A stretch of DNA of 24,130 bases from Dehalococcoidia bacterium (lineage in GTDB: Bacteria > Chloroflexota > Dehalococcoidia > JACQUA01): the NCBI GenBank assembly GCA_030689845.1, contig JAUYHV010000265.1, positions 1 to 24,130 of the forward strand, written 5' to 3'. The position numbers and the translations under genes were made by a program. Below are positions 16,713 to 24,130 of the stretch, one piece after another (within the stretch, counting starts at the first letter, position 1; every line of letters begins with the position of its first letter). Below the pieces are notes generated by a model, which searched no databases, was not told the DNA's origin, and worked only from the letters and a program-made list of their open reading frames with translations.

Positions 16713-17720
16713 ATGAGTGTCGATAATACAATCTCACTGTCCGAATGGTTGACGGTCATTGAAGGGGAGTATCTAAGAGACTACGTCCGCGCGGGTGGCG
16801 CTGCCGTAAAATTTGCCATAACGCCTGATTCTACTGTTACTAAATGCCTGCGGGATGGACTTGCCGAGATCTCTGGACGCCAGGGCTTTCGCTTTGCTTT
16901 CATTGATGCCGCAACGACCAAAGTCCATCTTGTCCAACAGGTCTTCTTTGCCATCGCTCGCCAGCTCGATTGGGACTACCTTGCCTCTCGATTCGTATTT
17001 AACTTGTTCCGCGAACACTACCGCGTGCCTGAAGATGGGCAGGCGTTAACCCTTCGCGAGCTTGCCCGGCTAAACGAATGTGAAGAGCGCGAACTCAATA
17101 TTGAATTCAAGAACCGGTTGAAGAAGGGGCTTCTGCAAGATTATGCGATGGCGCTGGAGTTTCGCAGCGCCATGGCCGCGCTTATCCGATATAAGTTGGA
17201 CCCGGAAGGCTCGGGCACTGGAATTGATGATGTCATTAAGAAATGGCTCAAAGGGGAGTTACTTTACATCAAACCCCTCAAGGACATCGGTATATTTCAG
17301 AAAATCGAGCGTACCAACGCTTTTTACCTGTTACATTCCCTTTCCCATTGGCTTAAGAAAGCAGGGTATAGCGGCCTGGTCATTCTTATAGATATCGCAA
17401 GGTATCTTGAGGACGGCAGGCGTACAGATGGCAGCCTGAGCTACAGGAAGACCGCCGTGCTTGATTGCTATGAGGTGCTCCGCCAGTTTATTGACAGTGT
17501 TGATGAGAGTGAGAACTGCCTCATCGTGGTGGCCGTACCGCCTTTATTTGCCACGGAAGCTGAGAAGCGCAGTGTTGACGGCTACCAAGCCTTGAAAATG
17601 CGTGTCTGGGACGAAGTCCGTGACCGAAAGCGGGCCAATCCACTATCACCTATGGTTCGCCTATCCAATACCCAAGATAGTGACATGCCATTATCTGAAT
17701 CATCCGGGGAGGTAAAATGA
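16713..17720 (+). CDS. BrxD-like ATPase paralogue with degenerate P-loop
   Basis: The protein has 335 residues. It can be aligned by eye to the next protein: KFAITPDSTVTKCLRDGL here sits where IFAGDFGTGKSHLLERF lies there, so the Walker A motif is replaced by ITPDSTVT (residues 36-43). The Walker B position reads VILIDIARYLED, with D227 kept but the following Glu replaced by Ile. The downstream pattern AVLDCYEVLRQFID and NCLIVVAVPPLFATEAEK resembles sensor regions of AAA/STAND-like ATPases of the BREX ATP-binding (DUF2791) type. It is predicted not to hydrolyse ATP and probably forms a complex with the active paralogue. The stop overlaps the next start (ATGA at 17717-17720). Confidence 0.75.
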   Translation: MSVDNTISLSEWLTVIEGEYLRDYVRAGGAAVKFAITPDSTVTKCLRDGLAEISGRQGFRFAFIDAATTKVHLVQQVFFAIARQLDWDYLASRFVFNLFREHYRVPEDGQALTLRELARLNECEERELNIEFKNRLKKGLLQDYAMALEFRSAMAALIRYKLDPEGSGTGIDDVIKKWLKGELLYIKPLKDIGIFQKIERTNAFYLLHSLSHWLKKAGYSGLVILIDIARYLEDGRRTDGSLSYRKTAVLDCYEVLRQFIDSVDESENCLIVVAVPPLFATEAEKRSVDGYQALKMRVWDEVRDRKRANPLSPMVRLSNTQDSDMPLSESSGEVK

Positions 17721-18973
17721 TGACGGGTGATACTTCACATATAAACTACCGGAGGGCAATAGAAGCGCTCCGGGCAGGTGTGCCCAACCGTGACGCAGTG
17801 CGATTGCTCGGCAGTTCACAGCCGAGGCTCGAGGAAAGATTCAGCCGACTAATGGAGACATTCCAGGGGGGAATACCTGCCGGACATCAGGATTTCGGCA
17901 TGATATTTGCCGGTGACTTCGGCACGGGTAAGTCTCACTTGCTGGAACGATTCCAGCACATGGCTCTCGAACAGGGGTTTGTATGTAGCAAGGTAGTCGT
18001 AAGCAAACATACCCCTTTCTATAAACTCGACAAGGTCTATCGCGCTGCTATCGAGTCGGCAATCATACCCGGCCGGGTTGGAGCTTGTATGTCCGAACTG
18101 GCTATAACACTGGATACGCATTCGGAAACCTACGCCGAGTTCTTCAAGTGGCTGAATGCGGCAGAATGTGGTTTATGCAATCACTTTGCGGCAACCGTCC
18201 ATCTTTACGAGACGACTAATCGCTATGACGAAGTGATAGAGTTGGTAACATCATTTTGGTCGGGGCATCCTTTTGGAGTCCGGGAACTACGCAGCGAACT
18301 GAAAAATGCGCGACTCGGGGCCATCTACAAGGTCGAACGTGTGCCACATCGTGTTCTGGCTGAGCAACGCTTTATCTTTACCCCGCGCCTTATGAAAGCG
18401 GCTGGCTATGCCGGATGGGTAATTCTCATTGACGAGACTGAACTGATCAGCAGCTATGGCATCCGTTCGAGAGCGCTGGCTTATGCCGAGCTGCCACGTT
18501 TTATCGGTACAACCAGGACCCCAGCCTGGCCCGGGATTACCAGTGTCCTGGCTATCACAAGCGACTTTGTGGCAAAGGTGCTCGATGACCGCGACGACGA
18601 AGGCAAGATACCGAACAAGTATAGTAGCGAGACGACAATGGTTCAGCGATCTGAGACTGGTATGAAGCTCTTAAGGGAAGCTACCCTGATCGAACGCCCG
18701 ACCGGCGAGAGTGTAAAGCAGACCTGGGACAAGCTGCGCGATATTTATCACGGGGCTTACGGATGGGACCCTCCTACCGAATATCGCGCCCCTGACTTGA
18801 CCAATTCTATGCGTCAAATCCTAAAGCGCTGGATCACCGAATGGGACCTCTCCCGCCTCTTCGGGCACAAGGCGGACATTGACGTCAAGGTTCTTTCGCC
18901 CAAGATGGAGGAGAACCCGGAAATGGAAATACCAACCGAGGGAGAGACAGACGATAACGCTGATAACAGGTAG
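17717..18973 (+). CDS. BrxD-like (BREX ATP-binding, DUF2791) P-loop ATPase
   Basis: The protein has 418 residues, close to BrxD length. The N-terminus (YRRAIEALRAGVPNRDAVRL) leads into Walker A GDFGTGKS at residues 66-73 and a stretch SKVVVSKHTPFYKLDKVYRA that matches the BrxC/BrxD-type ATPases. Walker B is GWVILIDETELI (D239, E240). A possible sensor region ITSVLAITSDFVAKVLDD follows. BrxD is part of BREX type 2 phage defence, where it is paired with a helicase. Here it lies between its degenerate paralogue and genes for an unknown protein and an SNF2 helicase. I infer that it powers DNA sensing or remodelling in a defence complex. The acidic C-terminal tail may bind a partner. Confidence 0.85.
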   Translation: MMTGDTSHINYRRAIEALRAGVPNRDAVRLLGSSQPRLEERFSRLMETFQGGIPAGHQDFGMIFAGDFGTGKSHLLERFQHMALEQGFVCSKVVVSKHTPFYKLDKVYRAAIESAIIPGRVGACMSELAITLDTHSETYAEFFKWLNAAECGLCNHFAATVHLYETTNRYDEVIELVTSFWSGHPFGVRELRSELKNARLGAIYKVERVPHRVLAEQRFIFTPRLMKAAGYAGWVILIDETELISSYGIRSRALAYAELPRFIGTTRTPAWPGITSVLAITSDFVAKVLDDRDDEGKIPNKYSSETTMVQRSETGMKLLREATLIERPTGESVKQTWDKLRDIYHGAYGWDPPTEYRAPDLTNSMRQILKRWITEWDLSRLFGHKADIDVKVLSPKMEENPEMEIPTEGETDDNADNR

Positions 18974-18981
18974 GTTGACGG

Positions 18982-19533
18982 ATGGGGATGCCTTTTCGTG
19001 ACCATCAGGAAATTGATGAGCTTGGCCTTGCTGGTTACTTAAAGCTTATACGAGATGGTGACGAGTACTCCGGTGCTATATTTGTCGTCAACGCCCGTGG
19101 TGAACCAGTTCATTTCGTATGCAATCGGGTCAGAGTAATTAGCCGTTTCATGTGGCGTGAGGAAGACATTGCGCAGGGTGCCACTCAGCGCCTCCTGCAA
19201 TCATTGTTCATGGCGTGCCCCGTAACGCCGGTTCTTGTTCTTTGTCATGCCTCTGAAACACCGGAACAACTCCTTGAATACGGAATACACGGGGCACCTT
19301 TAGTAGGGTGTATTGCAACGACCGAGTGTCTTGAGGTGACCTGGTATCCACAGACTCCTGCCTTCGGCACACCGGCTTTCACGCTGTGGGAACTGCTATC
19401 CACCAGGGGCTTACTACATGAGCCTTTTACCCGGGCGGCGAAGGGAATGGCAGAGATACTTCGGACAAGACCGAAGCATGAAATATCCCCTGGAAGCGAC
19501 ATCGCACCAGACTCAACAACAGGCAGGACGTGA
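18982..19533 (+). CDS. Cassette protein 4, unrecognised small alpha/beta protein
   Basis: The protein has 183 residues and no family I recognise. It has an N-terminal beta-rich part (YSGAIFVVNARGEPVHFVCN), a basic/acidic helix (RFMWREEDIAQGATQRLLQS), a Cys-containing strand region (ACPVTPVLVLCHA) and an unstructured polar tail. There is no membrane segment and no clear catalytic motif. The gene begins 8 bases after the BrxD-like gene, and its TGA overlaps the GTG start of the helicase gene (GTGA at 19530-19533). It is thus placed to be made together with both, and could be an adaptor, an effector or a helicase regulator. Confidence 0.75.
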   Translation: MGMPFRDHQEIDELGLAGYLKLIRDGDEYSGAIFVVNARGEPVHFVCNRVRVISRFMWREEDIAQGATQRLLQSLFMACPVTPVLVLCHASETPEQLLEYGIHGAPLVGCIATTECLEVTWYPQTPAFGTPAFTLWELLSTRGLLHEPFTRAAKGMAEILRTRPKHEISPGSDIAPDSTTGRT

Positions 19534-21155
19534 ACTCATTTCGTTCGATACTCAGATTCTCATGGTTCTCGAAAATACTCCGCGCACTCGGAATCAAAGG
19601 TAAGCCCGTGACTCAAGAACTATCCTCTTCTGATAACGCAACAGATACAAGCATTGCATTGCCAGTCTTCCTGGACGGTTACCCTCAAGTGTTTACCATA
19701 GATTCGTTTCAAATCGAGGAACCAGTTTCGTACTTCTCGGAAACGCTTCAGCCTCCACTGGGTCTTCTCATAGACAAACATGGTCCTCTTGATTGGCCAT
19801 TTCATCTATTTCCCTATCAACGAGACGGTGTCGAAGCCTTAGTAACCCGGGCTTCTCTCCTTCTCGCGGATGACATGGGACTGGGCAAAACTCTACAGGC
19901 TATAGCGGCCATACGTGTGCTGGCGCATCAGAATCATCTGGAGCGTGCTTTGGTCGTGTCTCCAGCCAGTTTGGTTATCCAATGGCGAAAAGCCTTTCGT
20001 CAGATTGCTCCGGAACTGCGCCTTCTCACCGTCGAAGGTCCGGTTTCCGAAAGAGCCTGGCAGTGGCAGTCCCAAGCGCACGTCTTTCTCGTTAGCTACG
20101 AAACACTGCGTCAAGACATCACCGATAGCCCGCTTTCTCCACCGCGACGTCACCGATGGGATATCGTCGTGCTGGATGAAGCCCAGAAGATTAAGAACCG
20201 GGACGCGGATGTTAGTCACCGCATTAAAACACTACCAAGGCGTAAAGCTTGGGCTTTGACCGGCACTCCGCTCGAAAACCGGGTTGACGAACTAGCTTCT
20301 ATCCTCGAGTTTACCCGCCCTTTAGAACCAGATGGTCAAGTTATCCACGTCTATCCTGGATACAAGATGCAAGAACTCCACTTGCACTTGCAGTTGCGAC
20401 GAAAAAAAGCCGAGGTGTTGCCACAGCTACCCCCGAAGCTAGTGTCCACAGTACCTCTGTCTCTCAGCCGCCCCCAGCGTACGGCTTACGACCGGGCAGA
20501 ACATGATGGTATTTTGGATCTAAAGGGAAAGGGAGATGCAGTCAGAATCGAGAATGTTCTCGAGTTGATTATAAGACTCAAACAAATCTGCAACTTCGCA
20601 CCATCTGATGACAAATCAGCCAAGATGGACGACCTGCGCGACAGGCTTAACACACTGGTAGCTGAAGGACATAAGGCAATCATCTACAGTCAGTTTATTG
20701 ACGACCAGTTCGGCGTTATGCATGTCGCCCGGCTCCTCGCCGATTTCAGACCACTTGTATACACAGGACAACTGGATTCACGAGAGAGGTCTCAAGTAAT
20801 AGAGCGCTTCAAGACCGACCCGGGTCGCTCAGTACTTGTGCTATCGCTCCGTGCCGGCGGCCTTGGGCTGAATTTACAGGAAGCGTCTTATGTCTTCCAT
20901 TTCGACCGGTGGTGGAACCCCGCCGTCGAGACCCAGGCTGAGGACCGTGCTCACCGGATTGGACAGAGTTATCCGGTTAACGTCTATCGCTACCTATGCG
21001 TTGATACCATAGAGGAACGTATCGAGAATATACTCGAGGAGAAGCGCCAACTCTTCGATGATATTATCGACGATGTATCTTTCAACCTGGCCTCGCGTCT
21101 CACTGAGAAAGAACTTTACGCTCTCTTCGGTTTAAAGCCGCCTAAGAAAGCTTGA
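19530..21155 (+). CDS. Compact SNF2-family DEAD/DEAH-box helicase
   Basis: The protein has 541 residues, of which about 90 to 535 form a complete SNF2 superfamily 2 motor. Motif I is DDMGLGKT (114-121); Ia is VVSPASLVIQWRKAF; II is DEAQ (216-219); III is ALTGTPLENRVDE. Motif IV (IIYSQFIDDQF) and motifs V-VI (VLSLRAGGLGLNLQEASYVF, then RAHRIGQ) follow. It lacks the long accessory domains of DISARM DrmD or RapA, so it is near a minimal motor, with about 90 N-terminal residues of unknown role. It should translocate on double-stranded DNA using ATP. The start is GTG, overlapping the previous stop by four bases. It is the last gene of the cassette, 49 bases before the right repeat. Confidence 0.9.
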   Translation: MNSFRSILRFSWFSKILRALGIKGKPVTQELSSSDNATDTSIALPVFLDGYPQVFTIDSFQIEEPVSYFSETLQPPLGLLIDKHGPLDWPFHLFPYQRDGVEALVTRASLLLADDMGLGKTLQAIAAIRVLAHQNHLERALVVSPASLVIQWRKAFRQIAPELRLLTVEGPVSERAWQWQSQAHVFLVSYETLRQDITDSPLSPPRRHRWDIVVLDEAQKIKNRDADVSHRIKTLPRRKAWALTGTPLENRVDELASILEFTRPLEPDGQVIHVYPGYKMQELHLHLQLRRKKAEVLPQLPPKLVSTVPLSLSRPQRTAYDRAEHDGILDLKGKGDAVRIENVLELIIRLKQICNFAPSDDKSAKMDDLRDRLNTLVAEGHKAIIYSQFIDDQFGVMHVARLLADFRPLVYTGQLDSRERSQVIERFKTDPGRSVLVLSLRAGGLGLNLQEASYVFHFDRWWNPAVETQAEDRAHRIGQSYPVNVYRYLCVDTIEERIENILEEKRQLFDDIIDDVSFNLASRLTEKELYALFGLKPPKKA

Positions 21156-21204
21156 ACTTGTTTTTGCCTCCCTCTTCCTTCCCATGTAGTTATAGGTAAT
21201 TATG

Positions 21205-21338
21205 AATATGTTATTATGTACCGATATATTTACAAACCGGTTGAAGATAATGATATCAGATAGGAACTTCCATCGGCGGGCGGCCGAAAAAAGCCGTCAG
21301 GCCGGCGGGCATGGAACGAAAAGGCGACAATTTGTGAC
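21205..21338. repeat. Right 134-bp direct repeat; leader of the MetF fusion gene
   Basis: This is the partner of 15540-15673, offset by exactly 5,665 bases. It ends 6 bases before the first possible start of the MetF fusion gene and so probably represents the native leader of that gene. It contains a hairpin (21279-21284 with 21293-21298, loop cgaaaaaa), an outer stem ttccat/atggaa (21268-21273 with 21311-21316) and an alternative pairing cggcc/ggccg (21281-21285 with 21300-21304), which would suit a switching RNA. Confidence 0.92.
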
Positions 21339-21344
21339 ACGGGG

Positions 21345-23324
21345 TTGGTCCGGGTGACGCAGCTTAACAGAAAACGGAAAATACTGGTGGTCAGCAATAC
21401 TCCCGCCCTGGCGGACATAACCCGGAAGGCCACCGGTGCCGGTTTAATCGTGGAACATGCTCTAAACAAGGCGGAAGCCAGGGAGCGGGTCCGGGCAACC
21501 CATCCTGACCTGGTTATACTGGGCCGCCTGGAGCATCCGGACGACGTCTGGAAATTTTACGGCGAACTGCGGGAGGGGTGGATATCCCGTCACTCGTCGG
21601 TGCTGGTAGTTGAACTCGATTTTTCCGATGAATTTCACCGCGTTCTCGGCGACGTCCAGCTGGAAAAAGGGACTTCCGGCTATGACCCCCTGGCAGGCCC
21701 CCCCGGCTCCCTTATATCGAAAGATTCCATTGTTTCCGGGCTCGGGGAGTTGATAGCCGGGAAATTGCGGGAGAGGGAAAACAAGATAAAGGCTTCCATG
21801 CTCGGCCCCGGCGGGTTTTGCCTTGTCTGGGAGCAGATACCCGGGCTCGGCGCCTTCGAGGTGCGGCAGGAGATGGTGGTGGAAAACGCCGGGAAGGCGG
21901 CCGCTGGAGGTAAAATCTGCGCCATAAGTGTTACCGATAACCCGGGTGGAAACCCGGCTATAGCCACCGAGGTCCTTTCAGCGGAAATACGCAAACTGGG
22001 AGTGGAGCCCCTGGTTCACATTGCCTTCAGGGACAAGAGCCGCAACCAGTGCGAGAGCCTTTTATACCAGCTGGCGGCCATGAACATAAACAACCTGCTG
22101 GTTTTGACCGGTGACTATCCCTCGAACCTGGCCTTCAGGGGAAAATCAAAACCCGTGTTCGACCTGGATTCCGTAAACGGGCTGGAGTTGATTTCCGAGA
22201 TGAACAGGGGCATGGAGCACGAGATAATGCGCAAGAAGACCACTCTGGCTCCCACGGAATTTTATGCCGGGGTAGCTTTCTCGCCCTTCAAGCAGGAGGA
22301 AGCGGAGGTGATGGGGCAGTATTACAAGCTGAAGAAGAAGGTCCGGGCGGGTGCGGACTTTTTAATAACCCAGGTGGGTTACGACGTGCGCAAGCTGCAT
22401 GAACTCAGGTTGTGGCTGAAAATGCACGGGCACCAGATACCGGCACTGGCCAGCATTTATGTTCTATCGGACGCTACCGCGAAGGTAATGCAAGCAAACC
22501 GCGTTCCCGGCTGCGTGGTAACCGACAAACTCCGGGTGCAGGTGCAGGAGGAATCCGCCTCCCCCGACCGGGGACGGCAAGCTCGGCTGGACCGGGCGGC
22601 TAAAATGCTTGCCATTGTCAGGGGCATGGGATTTTCCGGGGCCAGCATTAGCGGGCAGGCGCTGCCGTATGAAAATGTGGAATACATTCTCGCCCGGGCA
22701 GAGGAGTTCTACGGTTCCTGGCCGGACCTGGTTCATGAATTTGATTACCCCCAGGAGAACGGTTTCTACCTGTTTCAGAGGGACCCCGTCAGCGGGCTTA
22801 ACCTGGAAACGCCGTCCCCGAAAACCCAGAAAGTCTCCCGTTCCCCGGTTTATTTCTTCTCCAGGGTAGTCCATGCCTCGGTTTTCGAACCGAAAAGTCC
22901 CCTTTTCAAGGTTTTTCAGTCGGTAGCCGGCTTCATTGACTCATCGAGGATTTTAAAAAAACTCTTCGGCCCGGTGGAGTTCTGGATAAAGGCGGTGATA
23001 TATAGCTGCCTGAACTGCGGGGATTGCGCCATATTCGACGTTGCCTACCTGTGCCCGGTTTCTCAGTGTCCCAAGAACCAGAGGAACGGGCCCTGTGGGG
23101 GCAGCTACCGGGGCTGGTGCGAGGTTTACCCGGAGGAGAAAAAATGTATCTGGGTAAAGGCCTATCGCAGGCTGAAGGCGCAGGGGAGGGAGGACACCAT
23201 CGGCGGGAACATCGTCCCCCCCTGCAACTGGGAACTGTGGCAGTCCCCGTCCTGGCTGAACTACTTTATGGGCAGGGACCATGTTTCCAGGTCGAAAGGA
23301 ATAAAAACGGTTAAACGCAGTTGA
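21345..23324 (+). CDS. Pseudo-receiver-MetF-MetV-type fusion protein
   Basis: The protein has 659 residues in three parts. Residues about 10-125 look like a response-regulator receiver domain (KILVVSNTPALADI, then HPDLVILGRLE). The acidic pair after strand 1 is replaced by Ser-Asn (17-18) and the phospho-acceptor Asp by Gly60, so it cannot be phosphorylated normally. Residues about 145-460 are a methylenetetrahydrofolate reductase barrel with LVWEQIPG (E163) and LTGDYPS (D257). Residues about 545-640 are an MTHFR C-terminal/MetV domain: CLNCGDC (C555, C558, C561), then NGPCGGSYRGWCEV. It thus joins in one chain the activities split between metV and metF at 6388-7976. The start may be TTG 21345 or GTG 21354; the second has ggggt about 9 bases upstream. 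Confidence 0.87.
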   Translation: MVRVTQLNRKRKILVVSNTPALADITRKATGAGLIVEHALNKAEARERVRATHPDLVILGRLEHPDDVWKFYGELREGWISRHSSVLVVELDFSDEFHRVLGDVQLEKGTSGYDPLAGPPGSLISKDSIVSGLGELIAGKLRERENKIKASMLGPGGFCLVWEQIPGLGAFEVRQEMVVENAGKAAAGGKICAISVTDNPGGNPAIATEVLSAEIRKLGVEPLVHIAFRDKSRNQCESLLYQLAAMNINNLLVLTGDYPSNLAFRGKSKPVFDLDSVNGLELISEMNRGMEHEIMRKKTTLAPTEFYAGVAFSPFKQEEAEVMGQYYKLKKKVRAGADFLITQVGYDVRKLHELRLWLKMHGHQIPALASIYVLSDATAKVMQANRVPGCVVTDKLRVQVQEESASPDRGRQARLDRAAKMLAIVRGMGFSGASISGQALPYENVEYILARAEEFYGSWPDLVHEFDYPQENGFYLFQRDPVSGLNLETPSPKTQKVSRSPVYFFSRVVHASVFEPKSPLFKVFQSVAGFIDSSRILKKLFGPVEFWIKAVIYSCLNCGDCAIFDVAYLCPVSQCPKNQRNGPCGGSYRGWCEVYPEEKKCIWVKAYRRLKAQGREDTIGGNIVPPCNWELWQSPSWLNYFMGRDHVSRSKGIKTVKRS

Positions 23325-23391
23325 AACAGGGAAAACCTGGGAAGTTTCTAACGGGCTTTCCGTTGCAGTAAAATAAACCTATTAAACTTAT

Positions 23392-23398
23392 AAAGGAG
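23392..23398 (+). promoter_or_regulatory. Strong ribosome-binding site for the DinB-family gene
   Basis: The sequence aaaggag lies 6 bases before the ATG at 23405. It fixes that start in a window where many starts are weak. Confidence 0.8.
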
Positions 23399-23404
23399 AA
23401 AAAC

Positions 23405-23923
23405 ATGGAATGGCGGCAAATAGTTATAGAAAGTTATGACCGGGCGGCGCAGGTCCTGGAAAGGACGCTTAAATCGCTGACCGTCGAGGACCTCGACTAC
23501 CTGCCCGACCCCGGCAGCAACAGCATAGGCTGGCTGGCATGGCACCTGACGCGGTGCCAGGACCGGAGCGTGGCGGAACTCACAGGGGAGGAACAGATAT
23601 GGATAAAAAACGGCTGGTATGAACGGTTCGGCGGGACCCGTGACCCGAAAGACTGGGGGTTAGGGGACACCCCGGAGCAGGTGGCGGCATTCAAATCACC
23701 CGCTGTGGATACCATCATGGGCTACCATCACGACGTGCTTAAGAGGACGAAAGCCTATGTCGGCGCTCTTTCGGAAGCCGATATCAGCCGGACGCTGGAA
23801 CACCCGCGGTACAAGAACGTTGGGATGCGCCTCGCGGGTATAATCGGCGATAACCTTCAGCACGCGGGCCAGGCGGCTTACGTCCGGGGACTGTTAAAAG
23901 GCCGGGGCTGGATGGACGCATAG
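23405..23923 (+). CDS. DinB-superfamily (DUF664-like) protein
   Basis: The protein has 172 residues, the typical size of the DinB/YfiT-like four-helix bundle family. The likely metal ligands are the His residues in GWLAWHLTRCQDRS and in GDNLQHAGQAAYVRGLLKG, and a third could be one of GYHHD. Members often bind a divalent metal; some are thiol-dependent transferases, for example for mycothiol or bacillithiol, and many are of unknown function. The ATG start has a strong aaaggag site. It follows the MetF fusion gene on the same strand after an 80-base gap and may be separately transcribed. Confidence 0.88.
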   Translation: MEWRQIVIESYDRAAQVLERTLKSLTVEDLDYLPDPGSNSIGWLAWHLTRCQDRSVAELTGEEQIWIKNGWYERFGGTRDPKDWGLGDTPEQVAAFKSPAVDTIMGYHHDVLKRTKAYVGALSEADISRTLEHPRYKNVGMRLAGIIGDNLQHAGQAAYVRGLLKGRGWMDA

Positions 23924-24002
23924 GGGGTGGTGGTATCCCTGGCGAGATTAGGACTTCTTTAAAAGAATATATTTCAGCGACCTTCTTGAAGATGGAGGCC
24001 GC

Positions 24003-24130
24003 CTATTTGGCCAAAGCGTTGTTAAGTGCTTCCGCGGCCTGCTTTGTTGCCTCTTCGGCGCCTTTTATCGAAGCTAATTCAAGGTATTTTCTGAAGTCGA
24101 TGAATTTTCCAACCCCGTCCATCACCGCCC
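24003..24130 (-). CDS. C-terminal end of an unrecognised protein (start outside window)
   Basis: The minus-strand frame is open from the window edge and ends at a TAG complementary to 24003-24005, giving 42 codons. The sequence (MDGVGKFIDFRKYLELASIK, then GAEEATKQAAEALNNALAK) is a mixed-charge helix with an alanine-rich tail. It is too short to assign. An oligomeric membrane-associated or coiled-coil protein is one possibility. It runs against the DinB-family gene. Confidence 0.5.
   Translation of the reverse strand, partial: AVMDGVGKFIDFRKYLELASIKGAEEATKQAAEALNNALAK

Noticed and set aside
15927..21155. A complete BREX or DISARM system
   Set aside because: Only a BrxD-like ATPase pair and an SNF2 motor are present; no methyltransferase, PglZ phosphatase, Lon-like protease, DUF1998 or phospholipase-D gene is encoded between the repeats or in the flanks.
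15540..21338. An insertion sequence or integron bounded by the repeats
   Set aside because: No transposase or integrase is encoded, the repeats are direct, not inverted, and 134 bp is far too long for a target-site duplication.
21205..21338. Assignment of the leader to a known riboswitch class (SAM, cobalamin, THF, c-di-GMP)
   Set aside because: None of the conserved core sequences I know for these classes is visible.
1..24130. CRISPR arrays, tRNA or rRNA genes
   Set aside because: I saw no regularly spaced direct repeats and no tRNA- or rRNA-like sequence on either strand; a covariance-model scan would be needed to be certain.

Overview
The window comes from a strictly anaerobic bacterium. 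I infer an uncultured Chloroflexota (Dehalococcoidia-like) lineage from three things: aldehyde:ferredoxin oxidoreductase and Wood-Ljungdahl type MetF/MetV/MvhD genes; an archaeal-style split glutamate synthase run by an NrpR repressor; and degenerate GC-rich intergenic repeats of a kind I associate with Chloroflexota genomes. The taxonomic call is inference. TTG and GTG starts are common.

Layout. 1-603: 3' end of a tungsten-type aldehyde:ferredoxin oxidoreductase. 649-855 (-): remnant of a tspO gene. 869-2137 (-): Ste24-type M48 membrane protease. 2138-2985: repeat-rich spacer with a perfect 42-bp palindrome. 2986-4296: MFS transporter. 4429-5733 (-): large Fe-S protein. 5870-5921: strong promoter plus operator. 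5956-14662: seven-gene operon (MvhD-like subunit, MetV, MetF, two GltB-like Fe-S/FMN proteins, a glutaminase-GXGXG fusion, and NrpR). 14674-15363 (-): membrane protein. 15540-21338: five-gene cassette bounded by 134-bp direct repeats. 21345-23324: fusion of a receiver-like domain, MetF and a MetV-type domain. 23405-23923: DinB-superfamily protein. 24003-24130 (-): C-terminus of an unrecognised gene.

Operon logic. The operon joins methylene-tetrahydrofolate chemistry to glutamate synthesis. Its promoter carries a palindrome of the form GGTA-N6-TACC over the expected transcription start, and its last gene is NrpR, the 2-oxoglutarate-responsive nitrogen repressor known mainly from methanogens. 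This suggests autoregulated nitrogen control. No GltD-type NAD(P)H subunit is present, so the glutamate synthase probably takes electrons from ferredoxin or from its Fe-S partners.

The strongest candidate for an undescribed system is the 15.5-21.3 kb cassette. It holds a BrxD-like ATPase with intact Walker motifs, an adjacent paralogue that has lost its P-loop, a compact SNF2 helicase and two unrecognised proteins. All five genes are tightly packed on one strand. BREX methylase, phosphatase and protease genes are absent. The direct repeats would allow clean excision of 5,665 bp, restoring one copy of the leader in front of the MetF fusion gene. I infer a mobile anti-phage or DNA-processing module.
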